Assembly: GCA_963739995.1 (NCBI GenBank)
Contig: CAVUCH010000012.1
Span: forward strand, 96,202-160,201
DNA: 64,000 nt
Direction of reading: 5' to 3'
Source of the DNA: CAVUCH01 sp963739995
GTDB lineage: Bacteria; Acidobacteriota; Vicinamibacteria; Vicinamibacterales; JAENWD01
The translations under genes were made by a program, and so were the position numbers. Positions 24,767-33,906 of this stretch are shown piece by piece. Every line of letters begins with the position of its first letter. The stretch's first letter is position 1. The notes under the pieces were generated by a model. That model had not been told where the DNA came from, did no database searches, and was given only the letters and a program-made list of their open reading frames with translations.

Positions 24767-26172
24767 CGTCCCAGCTCGTTCAGCTCGCGTATCTCGTCGC
24801 CACCGCCCTCTTCATCTTCGCGCTCTACTGGATGAACGATCCGAAGACCGCCCGCAAGGGCGTGTACGCCGGCGTCGCGGCAATGGCCATAGGCATCATC
24901 GGCACGCTGGGCCTGCTCGCCGGGTTCGAGTCGATCAACTGGGAGTGGATGGCCATGGCGGCCGTTCTCGGCGTGGTCGTCGGCGTGCCTCTCTCCTGGG
25001 TGCCGCTCACGGCGGTGCCGCAACGGACGGCGCTGTCGCACGCCTTCGGCGGCCTTGCCGCCGGTCTGGTCGGCACAGCCAAGTTCTACCTGTGGCTCGG
25101 CAGCGAACCCGAGATGCTCACGTCGTTCCGGGTGTTCGCCATCGTGGCGGAGATCATCCTCGGCTACCTGACGTTCACGGGCAGCCTCCTCGCGGCCGGG
25201 AAGCTGCAGGAAGTCAGCTGGATCCCGCAGCGGCCCCTGACCTACAAGGGCCAGAACGCCACGAACCTGGGCCTGCTCGGGATCGCGGTCCTGTGCGGCA
25301 TTGCCGTGGTGACGAACCCGACGCAGTTTGCATTCCTGTTCCCGGTCATCATCGCGCTCGCGCTCCTCTTTGGCGTGCTGCTCATCATCCCGATCGGCGG
25401 CGCCGACATGCCGACCGTCATCGCGCTCCTCAACTCGTATGCCGGGTTGTCTGCTGTCGCCATGGGGTTCGTGCTCGACAACAAGCTGCTCATCACGGCC
25501 GGTGCGCTCGACGGATCGTCGGGCCTGATCCTGGCAATCATCATGTGCCGCGCGATGAATCGCTCGTTCACGAACGTACTGTTCGGCGCGTTCGGCCAGG
25601 TGCAGGCACAGGGCGCGGCGGGGGAGCAGAAGCTGGTCAAGCAGGAAACCCCCGAAGGCGCGGCGCTGCTCATGGAGCAGGCGAACACCGTGGTCATCGT
25701 GCCCGGCTACGGCATGGCGGTGGCGCAGGCGCAGCACCGGGTGCGTGAGCTGTACGACCAGCTGACGAAGCGCGGCATCGACGTGCGGTTCGCCATCCAC
25801 CCGGTTGCCGGACGCATGCCGGGCCACATGAATGTGCTGCTGGCCGAAACGGAGATCCCGTACGACCATCTCGTCGAGATGGACGAAATCAACCCGGACC
25901 TGCCGCAGGCCGACGTGGTGCTCGTCATCGGTGCGAACGACGTCGTGAACCCCGCCGCGCGCCACGACAAGGCGAGCCCCATCTTCGGAATGCCGATCAT
26001 CGACGCTGACAAGGCGCACATGTGCTTTGCGATAAAGCGTTCGATGAACCCGGGATTTGCTGGCATCGACAATGAGCTCTACACCGCCGATCACACCTAC
26101 ATGCTGTTCGGCGACGCGAAGGGCGTTGTCGGCGAACTGGTGAAGAACCTCTCTGGGGGCGGGGTGCATTAG
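24763..26172 (+). CDS. pntB: PntB, NAD(P) transhydrogenase beta subunit
   Basis: 469 aa. About eight membrane helices (residues 5-270) followed by the NADP(H)-binding domain III. Visible are NLGLLGIAVLCGIAV, IGGADMPTVIALLNSYAGLS, the dinucleotide loop VIVPGYGMAVAQAQH, PVAGRMPGHMNVLLAE and GANDVVNPAA followed by SPIFGMPI, matching the E. coli protein throughout. It completes the membrane and NADPH halves; only PntAA is missing from the locus. Confidence 0.95.
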   Translation: MTSQLVQLAYLVATALFIFALYWMNDPKTARKGVYAGVAAMAIGIIGTLGLLAGFESINWEWMAMAAVLGVVVGVPLSWVPLTAVPQRTALSHAFGGLAAGLVGTAKFYLWLGSEPEMLTSFRVFAIVAEIILGYLTFTGSLLAAGKLQEVSWIPQRPLTYKGQNATNLGLLGIAVLCGIAVVTNPTQFAFLFPVIIALALLFGVLLIIPIGGADMPTVIALLNSYAGLSAVAMGFVLDNKLLITAGALDGSSGLILAIIMCRAMNRSFTNVLFGAFGQVQAQGAAGEQKLVKQETPEGAALLMEQANTVVIVPGYGMAVAQAQHRVRELYDQLTKRGIDVRFAIHPVAGRMPGHMNVLLAETEIPYDHLVEMDEINPDLPQADVVLVIGANDVVNPAARHDKASPIFGMPIIDADKAHMCFAIKRSMNPGFAGIDNELYTADHTYMLFGDAKGVVGELVKNLSGGGVH

Positions 26173-26388
26173 CGCTCAGGCGACAGGCCATAGCCAGCAG
26201 GCTGCCGGCCTCTCGGGCCACAGGGCAACCACCGGTCCGGAGCACGCCGCACTGCAGGGGGGTGTGGGCAAACGGCTCGCGCCGAGCCTTGGGCCAGACA
26301 GGCCTGCCGCCAGTAGCCTGCAGGCTGCAGCCTCGATCCAGCGGGCGGGCTCCGTCCACGCCCGCCCTCGTTGTGTATCCTGTCCCGC
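26173..26388. repeat. Intergenic region with degenerate AGGCTGCAGCCT-type repeats
   Basis: 216 bp without a gene. Near 26185-26212 and 26300-26335 are related stretches (for example AGCCTGCAGGCTGCAGCCT at 26315-26333) akin to the fold-back elements at 628-723 and 50677-50775. A TATCCT box at 26376-26381 ends 7 nt before the next start codon and may be its -10. Confidence 0.45.
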
Positions 26389-28779
26389 ATGGATTACGAG
26401 AAGCTCGGGCTCTTCTATCTCGGGCGCCCGTACGACGTCGCCAGCCGGAAGCCAGGCGACGGTCTCATCCTCTACGATTCGCGCGACCTCGTGACCCACG
26501 CCGTCTGCGTCGGCATGACGGGCAGCGGCAAGACCGGCTTGTGCCTTTCCCTGCTCGAAGAGGCGGCGATCGACGGAATCCCCGCGCTCGTCATCGATCC
26601 GAAAGGAGATCTCGCGAACCTGCTGCTCACGTTCCCGCAGCTGAGTGCCGCCGAGTTCCGCCCCTGGATCAACGAAGACGACGCGCGACGAAAGGGGATC
26701 GATCCCGATGCGTTCGCGGCTGTCGAGGCGGGCCGGTGGGCGGCGGGTCTCGCGGAATGGAGGCAGGACGGCGCACGCATCACGCGCCTGCGCGACGCTG
26801 CCGACGTAGTGATCTATACGCCGGGGAGCCAGGCGGGCATCCCGGTCTCCGTGCTGCGCTCGTTCACAGCCCCGCCGCAGGAGATCCGCGACGATATGGA
26901 GCTGACGCGAGAGCGCGTCAGCTCCACGGCCACGAGCCTCCTTGGGCTGATCGGGATCGACGCCGACCCGATCCAGTCGCGCGAGCACATCCTGATCGCC
27001 ACGATTCTGGACGCGGCGTGGCGTGAGGGCAGGGGCCTCGACATCGCCACGCTAATCCAGCAGATCCAGTCGCCGCCGGTCACGAAGGTGGGCGTGCTGG
27101 AAGTCGAGGCGTTCTATCCCTCCACGGATCGCTTCGGACTCGCGATGGCGCTGAACAATCTGCTCGCCTCGCCCGGGTTCAGCGCGTGGACCCAGGGCGA
27201 GCCGCTCGACATCCAGCGCCTGCTCTACACACCGGCCGGCAAGCCGCGAATGGCGATCTTCTCGATTGCGCACCTGAACGACGCGGAGCGGATGTTCTTC
27301 GTCTCCCTGCTGCTCAACCAGGCGCTCGGGTGGATGCGCGCGCAGTCGGGCACCACCAGCCTGCGTGCCCTCATCTACATGGACGAGATCCACGGCTACC
27401 TGCCGCCTGTGGCGAACCCGCCCTCGAAGGCGGCGATGCTGACGCTGCTGAAGCAGGCGCGCGCGTTCGGTGTAGGGATGGTGCTGGCCACCCAGAACCC
27501 GGTCGACCTCGATTACAAGGCGCTGTCGAACGCGGGCACATGGCTGATCGGGCGTCTGCAGACGGAGCGCGACCAGATGCGTGTTCTCGACGGGCTCGAG
27601 GGCGCGTCGGCGCAGGGTGGTGCGGCGTTCGATCGCCAGGCGATGGGCCGCGTCGTGAGCGGCCTCGCGAATCGCGTGTTCCTGATGCACAACGTCCACG
27701 AAGATGCGCCCGAGGTCTTCGAGAGCCGCTGGGCGATGTCGTATTTGCGCGGGCCCCTGACGCGCTCGCAGATCAAGATCCTGATGGACCCCCGGCGTGC
27801 CGAGTTCGCACGCTCTGCCGATGGCAGCGCGGTTCAGCCGGGGGCTGCGGGTGCGCGTCAACCGCGACCAGCCCTCCCCGGGGGTGCCGGCCCCGTGCTG
27901 CCGCCCGACATTCCGCAGTTCTTCGGACCAGCGCCCGGCGCGGCCACCTATCGCCCGACGCTGCTTGGCTCCGCGGACGTCCGCTTCACCGATGCCAAGC
28001 GTGCCGTGGACGAAATGCGAAGTGTGCTGGTGGTGACCCCAATCGCAGATGGGCCGGTCGCCGTCGACTGGGCGAACGCCACAGAAGCAGACTTTGCGTT
28101 GGACGACCTGTCGAAGGAGCCTGCGGAAGGCACCGCCTTCGACGAGCTGCCTCCGGCCGCGCAGAAGCCGCGGAGCTACGCGGAGTGGTCGAAGGGCTTC
28201 ACCGCCTGGCTCACACGCGAGCAGAGGCTCGAACTCCTCCGGAGCCCGTCGCTCGGCGTCGTCTCGAGGCCGGGCGAGAACGAGCGTGACTTCCGCGTGC
28301 GCCTCCAGCATGCTGCGCGCGAGGCGCGGGATGAGCAGGTCGCGGCCCTGAGGCAGAAGTACGCGACGAAGATGCAGGCGCTGACGGAGCGGCAGCGCAA
28401 GGCGGAGCAGGCGGTCGCACGCGAGCAGGAGCAGGTCACGAGCTCGAGGGTGCAGACGGGGATTTCGCTGGCGACGACCGTGTTCGGCGCGATGTTCGGG
28501 CGCAAGACGTTCAGTGCGTCCACACTCGGACGCGCGACGACCGCCGCGCGCGGCGTTGGCCGTTCCATGAAGGAGTCGCAGGACGTGGGGCGGGCGCAGG
28601 AGAACGTCGCCGCTGTCCAGGCGCAGCTGCAGGAGCTCGAGGCCAGCCTGCAGGCCGACATCGCGGCGGTGGAAGCGGCGCACGGCTCGCCAGCCGACAC
28701 GCTCGAAACCATCAGCCTGAAACCGAAGCGCGCGGGCGTGCAGGTGAAGCTGGTGGCCTTGACCTGGGTGGCAGAGTAG
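26389..28779 (+). CDS. HerA/DUF87-type ATPase with coiled-coil C-terminus
   Basis: 796 aa. Walker A is VGMTGSGKTGL (about residue 40-50) followed by LVIDPKGDLANLL; the Walker B strand is ALIYMDEIHGYLPP and sensor-like VLATQNPVDLDYKALS follows, as in HerA/VirB4-like pumping ATPases. A Pro/Ala-rich linker (about 480-510) and a Glu/Gln/Arg coiled coil (about 640-780) end the protein. HerA enzymes move DNA in repair or defence, but no NurA or nuclease gene is adjacent, so the substrate is open. Confidence 0.8.
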   Translation: MDYEKLGLFYLGRPYDVASRKPGDGLILYDSRDLVTHAVCVGMTGSGKTGLCLSLLEEAAIDGIPALVIDPKGDLANLLLTFPQLSAAEFRPWINEDDARRKGIDPDAFAAVEAGRWAAGLAEWRQDGARITRLRDAADVVIYTPGSQAGIPVSVLRSFTAPPQEIRDDMELTRERVSSTATSLLGLIGIDADPIQSREHILIATILDAAWREGRGLDIATLIQQIQSPPVTKVGVLEVEAFYPSTDRFGLAMALNNLLASPGFSAWTQGEPLDIQRLLYTPAGKPRMAIFSIAHLNDAERMFFVSLLLNQALGWMRAQSGTTSLRALIYMDEIHGYLPPVANPPSKAAMLTLLKQARAFGVGMVLATQNPVDLDYKALSNAGTWLIGRLQTERDQMRVLDGLEGASAQGGAAFDRQAMGRVVSGLANRVFLMHNVHEDAPEVFESRWAMSYLRGPLTRSQIKILMDPRRAEFARSADGSAVQPGAAGARQPRPALPGGAGPVLPPDIPQFFGPAPGAATYRPTLLGSADVRFTDAKRAVDEMRSVLVVTPIADGPVAVDWANATEADFALDDLSKEPAEGTAFDELPPAAQKPRSYAEWSKGFTAWLTREQRLELLRSPSLGVVSRPGENERDFRVRLQHAAREARDEQVAALRQKYATKMQALTERQRKAEQAVAREQEQVTSSRVQTGISLATTVFGAMFGRKTFSASTLGRATTAARGVGRSMKESQDVGRAQENVAAVQAQLQELEASLQADIAAVEAAHGSPADTLETISLKPKRAGVQVKLVALTWVAE

Positions 28780-28829
28780 CGACGGCTCGACATGGGATCC
28801 GGCTTCAGCCGGATTGCGAGGCGCCCATC

Positions 28830-29756
28830 ATGGCTGATGAACGCGATCCAGAGAACGACGACGCGCTCGACGAGAGCGAAGAGGCGGAGCTGGAGCGGGA
28901 TGGATGGGATGACGTGGGTTCGAGGCAGGAGCTCGACTTCGCCTCGGCGTTCGTGCTCTGCGCCCGGCAGCCGTTCGAGGACTGGGCCCGTAGCCTCGAG
29001 GGACACGGCCCCGACTGGACACTGGAACCAATCGCTCGCTGCACGGCGGTCGTCACGCCCGAGCTGCCGAGACAAGTAGACGCGGATGAGTGGCTCCGCC
29101 AGAACTATGCCGAGGTGTTCGAACGGCAGCTCGAGCCCTGGACGATTGATGAAGGACAGTGGCCGCCGGACCGTTCGTTCGACACCTTCCTCTCGTGGTT
29201 CGACGTCGTGTTCGCGCCAACCATCGACGACATGCGGGATGCTGAAGCTGCGGTGCGGCCCGCGACCTGCGATCCGCTCTCCCTGAGTCAGGTGCTCGCC
29301 GCGTTCCTGCAGCTGCCGGCTGATGGTTCACTCTACGTGGACATCTCGACCGGCGAGCTGTTCGCCTGGACCGACGACGAGCTGACGGCCATCCACGCCG
29401 GTGACGCGGAGGGCTTCGGGGTGCCAGCGGAGGACATGCGGGAGCTGCAGGAGGTCTTCGCATCCGAGTCGCTCGTCGAGATCTGCCATCGTGCTGACGT
29501 GGACAATCACGACACGATGATCGCGTTTGCCCGGACGGTGGAATCGCCGACGCTCCGGAACCGGCTCCTGGGAGCACTGCAGGCGAAGAAGGCGCCCCGG
29601 CGGTTCACCGAGGCGGTCGATGTCGCGGGCCTTCGTCATCGCTGGTCCGCGTGGCTCCGGCGCCTGGCTGCGGAAACCTTGCGCGAATCTCTGGACGCTC
29701 GCGGCGTGCCGTTCGTAGACGACCTGGGAACGGGAGCAACGGGAGATACGGAATGA
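28830..29756 (+). CDS. UPF0158-like acidic protein
   Basis: 308 aa, very acidic at the start (ERDPENDDALDESEEAELER). The C-terminal half (LYVDISTGELFAWTDDE ... RNRLLGALQAKKAPRRFTEA ... RHRWSAWLRRLAAETL) follows the UPF0158 pattern; the N-terminal half resembles a related PFEDWARSL module. No catalytic motif. It follows the HerA-like gene by 50 nt and may be in the same transcript. Confidence 0.6.
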   Translation: MADERDPENDDALDESEEAELERDGWDDVGSRQELDFASAFVLCARQPFEDWARSLEGHGPDWTLEPIARCTAVVTPELPRQVDADEWLRQNYAEVFERQLEPWTIDEGQWPPDRSFDTFLSWFDVVFAPTIDDMRDAEAAVRPATCDPLSLSQVLAAFLQLPADGSLYVDISTGELFAWTDDELTAIHAGDAEGFGVPAEDMRELQEVFASESLVEICHRADVDNHDTMIAFARTVESPTLRNRLLGALQAKKAPRRFTEAVDVAGLRHRWSAWLRRLAAETLRESLDARGVPFVDDLGTGATGDTE

Positions 29757-29772
29757 CGACCGGCCGCCGTGT

Positions 29773-29836
29773 GATGTGGAGCCGGGACTCAGCACCGGCC
29801 GCAGCGTAATGTGGAGCCGGGACTTCAGTCCCGGCT
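29773..29836. repeat. REP-like hairpin, one full and one partial copy
   Basis: TGTGGAGCCGGGACT occurs twice. The second copy completes a 10-bp inverted repeat, AGCCGGGACT-tc-AGTCCCGGCT (29815-29836). A sister palindrome lies at 63368-63387. It could act as a terminator for the plus-strand genes to its left, although it lacks a T run. Confidence 0.6.
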
Positions 29837-30004
29837 CGACAATCGTGAGCGCCAGCGCCTTCCGCTCTCCGTCCGCAAGCGCGAAGCCCGTGCCTGACGG
29901 ACGCATCTGCTGGAGGAACTCCGGCTCGCGGTCTCGCGGTCTGTGAAGGGAGCACGCGCGCTCGAGGAGAGCAGCAGCGCGCCTGCGAGCAGCTGTGCCT
30001 TCAT
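29825..30004 (-). pseudogene. Remnant of a small secreted protein gene
   Basis: An ATG at 30004 opens a signal-peptide-like start (MKAQLLAGALLLSSSARA), after which the frame becomes Ser/Arg-rich and stops in the REP hairpin. A second frame gives a more protein-like stretch, PEFLQQMRPSGTGFALADGE then KALALTIVEPG, which also runs into the hairpin. This looks like a short gene broken by an indel and truncated by the repeat. Low certainty. Confidence 0.3.
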
Positions 30005-30016
30005 GCCGCGTTGCTC

Positions 30017-31606
30017 CTACTCCATCACGACCCGGCTCTGCTCGCGCATGAACTGCTGGACGTAGTACGGCCCACCGGTGCCACGGCCGCTCGAGCCGCT
30101 CGCCTTCCAGCCGCCAAAGGGGTTGATCCCCGGCCAGGCGCCAGTCGTCGCGCCGGAGCGCCGGTTGGCGTAGGTCACGCCCGCCTCGATCCGGTCGAAG
30201 AACGTCTCGATCTCCTGGCGCTCCTCCGAGAAGATGCCGGCCGTGAGGCCGTACTCGGAACGGTTCGCCAGCTCGATCGCCTCGTCGAGCGAGAGGACCT
30301 CCGCCACCGCGGTGATCGGGACGAAGTACTCCTCCTGGAACACCGGGTGATCCGCGGGAACGCCATCGATCACGGTGGGCTCGACGAAGTAGCCGTGGTT
30401 GAAAGGCTCCTGGGCGATCCGCTTGCCGCCGACGAGGACGCGTCCGCCATCCTTCACCGCGCGCGCGACGGCGCGTTCGAACGTCTTGACGGCGGCTTCA
30501 TTGATCACCGGGCCCAGCCAGACGTCCTTCTCCAGCGGGTTGCCGATCTTGATCTTCTTCGTTTTCTCCACGAGCAGCCGCACGAACTCGTCGCGCACGC
30601 TCTTGTGCACGTAGACGCGCGAGCACGCCGAGCATTTCTGCCCCTGCGCGCCGAACGCCGAGCGCCACACGCCGTCGCTCGCCTTGTCGAGATCCGCCGA
30701 CTGCATCACCAGCGCCGGGTTCTTGCCGCCCATCTCGCTCACGACGGGGCGCGGGATGCGGCGAGCGCCGTTGTCGCGCAGCAGCTTCATCCCGACCTCC
30801 ATCGAGCCGGTGAAGACGATCCCGTCGATGCCTTCGTTGTCGATCAGTTCCTGTCCAGCCGTGCTGCCGCCGCCGGTGACGAAGTTGAACACGCCATCCG
30901 GCAGGCCGGCTTCCTTGCACATCTCGTGCAGCTTCAGCCCCATCCAGGGAGTGGTGCTCGCCGGTTTGAACACGACCGTGTTCCCGGCCACGAGCGCGCC
31001 GCCTGCGGGACCGGCGGCGAGCGCGAGCGGAAAGTTGAACGGCGAGATGACGGCCCAGACGCCGTACGGCCGCAGGACGCTGGAGTTTCGCTCGTGGGGG
31101 CTGAGTGTTCCCATCTGCTGCTCGAACCCGTTGTGCGCCTCGACCTGGTCGCAGTAATACGCCATCAGGTCCGCCGACTCTTCGACGTCCCCCACGCATT
31201 CGAGGCGATTCTTGCCGGCCTCGTAACCCATGATCGCGGAGAGCTCCCAGCGGTGATTGCGGATTGCGTCGGCCACCGCCCGCACCTTTGCGACGCGCTC
31301 ACGCCAGGGCATCGCGGCCCAGGCGGGGGCCGCGGCCCGTGCCGCCGCAACGGCCTCCTTGACGTGCTCGCGCCCGCCGCTCTGGAAGTGGCCGAGGATC
31401 CACCGGGTGTCGATAGGGCTCTCGTCGGCGAACGTCTTGCCGGCCGTCACGGGCTGCCCATTGATGAACATCGCGTACGTCTGACCGAACTGCTTCCTGA
31501 CGTCCACGATGGCCGCATCGAGCGCGCTGTGCAGATCCACCATCTGCTCGGCGCTCATCGTGCTGTAGGTGATCTTCATCTGGGTGGTTTTCACGTCGGT
31601 TTCCAT
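30017..31606 (-). CDS. L-glutamate gamma-semialdehyde (P5C) dehydrogenase
   Basis: Oxidises glutamate semialdehyde to glutamate in proline and arginine breakdown (RocA/PruA type). 529 aa. Motifs: SPFNFPLALAAGPAGGALVA, nucleotide-binding VFTGSMEVGM, catalytic Glu in VVSEMGGKNPALV, catalytic Cys in GQKCSACSRVYV and the C-terminal PFGGWKASGSSGRGTGG. ATG 31606 follows AGAGGT; longer upstream frames lack family similarity. No proline dehydrogenase gene is adjacent. Confidence 0.9.
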   Translation of the reverse strand: METDVKTTQMKITYSTMSAEQMVDLHSALDAAIVDVRKQFGQTYAMFINGQPVTAGKTFADESPIDTRWILGHFQSGGREHVKEAVAAARAAAPAWAAMPWRERVAKVRAVADAIRNHRWELSAIMGYEAGKNRLECVGDVEESADLMAYYCDQVEAHNGFEQQMGTLSPHERNSSVLRPYGVWAVISPFNFPLALAAGPAGGALVAGNTVVFKPASTTPWMGLKLHEMCKEAGLPDGVFNFVTGGGSTAGQELIDNEGIDGIVFTGSMEVGMKLLRDNGARRIPRPVVSEMGGKNPALVMQSADLDKASDGVWRSAFGAQGQKCSACSRVYVHKSVRDEFVRLLVEKTKKIKIGNPLEKDVWLGPVINEAAVKTFERAVARAVKDGGRVLVGGKRIAQEPFNHGYFVEPTVIDGVPADHPVFQEEYFVPITAVAEVLSLDEAIELANRSEYGLTAGIFSEERQEIETFFDRIEAGVTYANRRSGATTGAWPGINPFGGWKASGSSGRGTGGPYYVQQFMREQSRVVME

Positions 31607-31708
31607 GCGGACCTCTCTCGAAAGAACGCGGCCTTGGGGCCGGTGGCTGGCAGCTGGCGGCCGAGTGTACAGCCTGTCACGAGGATACGAAATGCACAAT
31701 GCCGATGG

Positions 31709-33862
31709 CTACCTGGCCAGAGCTTCCGTCGCGCGGTCGATGGCGGCGGCCAGCTTGCGGCACTGCTCGCGGAGGCGGACCTCGTCGCCGGCGGCAATCG
31801 CCTCGGCCGGCCCCGGCAGCACTTCCGGCGCATAGGTGAACTTCGGCGCGTACACCACGTGGCGGTACCAAGAACGCCCGGGTATTCCATCAGGGTCGAG
31901 CAGGGCGCGCTCGACACGCATGAGACGGGCGTTCAGCGCGTCGCGCGGGATGGTGGTGCCCTCTGCGGACGCCTGCTCCTGCTCCTGCGCGGTCCGGGAG
32001 GCGGCCGTTGCGAAGCGGCCGATGGCCAGGTGCACCGGTCCGAAAGGCGACGTCTCGTTCGCCCCGTCCGTCCCCCGCGGCTGCCCCTCGGTCCAGCGCT
32101 TGTCGACTTCGGTCGCGAACTCCTTCAGCCGCGCCGCATAGGCGGCGTAGTCGAACGGGAGGACGTCGGCGTTCGCAAGGCGCAGGGCCATCAGCCCCCA
32201 GAGCTTCGTCATCGCCGTGTGGTAGCGGAAGCCGGGATCGCCGATGCGTGAGACCCATTGATGGTTGTCGTAGATGGAGTGGTACACGCCGTACGGACCA
32301 TCGAAGCTCATATCGATGACGGGGATTCCGAGGAAGTTCAGGAATACCGTGTAGTCGCTGCCGCTGCCCAGGCGATTGTTCACGAGGCCTTGCCCCTGCG
32401 CATTCGGCAACGCACCGCGCTCGACGTTGGCGGCACGCGCAGTCGCCTGTGCGATGGACTGGCGCGATTCCGGATCGCGCACGTCGCGCGCGGCTTCCGC
32501 CACCAGCCGGTTCAACGACGGCACCGCCGAGGCGGAGAACACAGGCCCAGACGCCGCACTGTCCACGTTGATATACGCGACTGCCCGGCGGTGCAACGCC
32601 TCGGCGTACTGCTCGCCCCACTCCGTCGAGGAGGTGAGCGTGAACTCTTCGGCGTCCCAGCTCGCCAGCACGATCGTCCGCTTCGGACGGAAGCCGCCGC
32701 GCACCAGCGTGCCGAGGCCGCGGGCGAGTTCCATCAGGCTTGCGGATCCGCTCGAGGGATCCACGCCCCCGAACACCCACGCGTCGCGGTGATTCCCCAG
32801 GATGATCTCCTGTTCGGGTTGCTGCGCCCCGCGGATCCGGCCCACGACGGTCTGAATCTCCCGCACGCCGTTGTCGATGCGCACAACCATGCGCACCGTC
32901 GCTCCGCTGCCGCCGGCGCGATACGCAATTGGCAGTCCCCCGCGCCAAGTGGGTGGCACCTCCGGTCCGCCGAGCGCCTCGAGGATCACTTGCGCATCCC
33001 GGTACGAGAGCGGGACGCTGATGATCCTGGGAATTGAGACGGCGTCGTCCGCGGCAATCCGCCGCGCGCCGGGGACCGAGGCCCACCCCGGTGTCAGCGG
33101 GTCGCCGGGGACGAGAAAATCGAAGGGGATGCCGCCGCGCTGGATGTGGCTCTCCGGTCCCCACGGGCCCGCCGGATACGTTTTCCCTTTGCCGAATCCA
33201 TCGTCCGCCGGGTCCGAGTAGATGAGGATGCCCGCGAGCCCTCGCTGCTGCGCGGTCAGCGCCTTGAACCCTCGATAGCTGTAGGGCACGGAGTAGCGGA
33301 CGAGCGCGATTTTGCCCCTGAGGTCGATGCCCTGGGCGGTGAGCCAGTCGTAGTGTTCGGGGTTCCCGCTTCCCGCGTAGACGACCTGGCCGGTGACGTC
33401 CCCGGATGCCGAGAACGCGTGGTACGGGGACCCGGGATCCTGCGCGGTGTCGGGATCCCCGGCGACGGCGTCTTCCCTCATCGACGCCTGCCAGGGCTTC
33501 GGCGCGGTCATCTCGACGCGCACCTCCTGCGGGTACGGCAGCAGGACGTCGTGCGTGACGATGTGGACGTCTTCGAGGCCCCAGGCGATCCATTGCTGCC
33601 GCTGCCACTCGGCGAGATGCCGGTTGCGTGGCGAACCCGCGACGTGCGGTTCGGCGGTGAGGTAGCGATGGAACTGGCGAATCCGCGATGCCGATGGCAG
33701 GCGGAGAAATCGTGCCTCGGCGGCGCGTTGAACGGTGAGCGAGCCGGGGCCGAACCCGGCGATCGTGTCGCGCGCTGGTGACCCACCCGCGCCCAGGACC
33801 AACACGGCGGCAACCACTGCCCCGATTCCTGTTCGCGCGCTCCCGTTGCGACAATCGTTCAT
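31709..33862 (-). CDS. M28 glutamate carboxypeptidase II-like secreted metallopeptidase
   Basis: 717 aa with an N-terminal signal or anchor (about residues 10-32). Layout: PA domain (GDVTGQVVYAGSGNPEHYDW, GKIALVRYSVPYSYRGFKAL), M28 di-zinc core (ILGNHRDAWVFGGVDPSSGS with His and Asp, ASWDAEEF with the general base Glu, AYINVDSA, and SIYDNHQW with a His ligand), and a C-terminal dimerisation-like helical domain. Family members clip C-terminal glutamate from peptides, which would feed the neighbouring glutamate-linked dehydrogenase; that link is inference. Confidence 0.88.
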   Translation of the reverse strand: MNDCRNGSARTGIGAVVAAVLVLGAGGSPARDTIAGFGPGSLTVQRAAEARFLRLPSASRIRQFHRYLTAEPHVAGSPRNRHLAEWQRQQWIAWGLEDVHIVTHDVLLPYPQEVRVEMTAPKPWQASMREDAVAGDPDTAQDPGSPYHAFSASGDVTGQVVYAGSGNPEHYDWLTAQGIDLRGKIALVRYSVPYSYRGFKALTAQQRGLAGILIYSDPADDGFGKGKTYPAGPWGPESHIQRGGIPFDFLVPGDPLTPGWASVPGARRIAADDAVSIPRIISVPLSYRDAQVILEALGGPEVPPTWRGGLPIAYRAGGSGATVRMVVRIDNGVREIQTVVGRIRGAQQPEQEIILGNHRDAWVFGGVDPSSGSASLMELARGLGTLVRGGFRPKRTIVLASWDAEEFTLTSSTEWGEQYAEALHRRAVAYINVDSAASGPVFSASAVPSLNRLVAEAARDVRDPESRQSIAQATARAANVERGALPNAQGQGLVNNRLGSGSDYTVFLNFLGIPVIDMSFDGPYGVYHSIYDNHQWVSRIGDPGFRYHTAMTKLWGLMALRLANADVLPFDYAAYAARLKEFATEVDKRWTEGQPRGTDGANETSPFGPVHLAIGRFATAASRTAQEQEQASAEGTTIPRDALNARLMRVERALLDPDGIPGRSWYRHVVYAPKFTYAPEVLPGPAEAIAAGDEVRLREQCRKLAAAIDRATEALAR

Positions 33863-33906
33863 CAATCCGTGACCTTCACCTGCGCACCAGTTGGTGTCAC
33901 CCGCGC

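Noticed and set aside
24652..26169. Long minus-strand frame opposite pntB
   Set aside because: Shadow of the transhydrogenase gene; composition is His/Arg-rich and without family resemblance.
30011..32251. 746-codon plus-strand frame opposite the P5C dehydrogenase and M28 genes
   Set aside because: It spans two well supported minus-strand genes and the gap between them, and has no recognisable motif.
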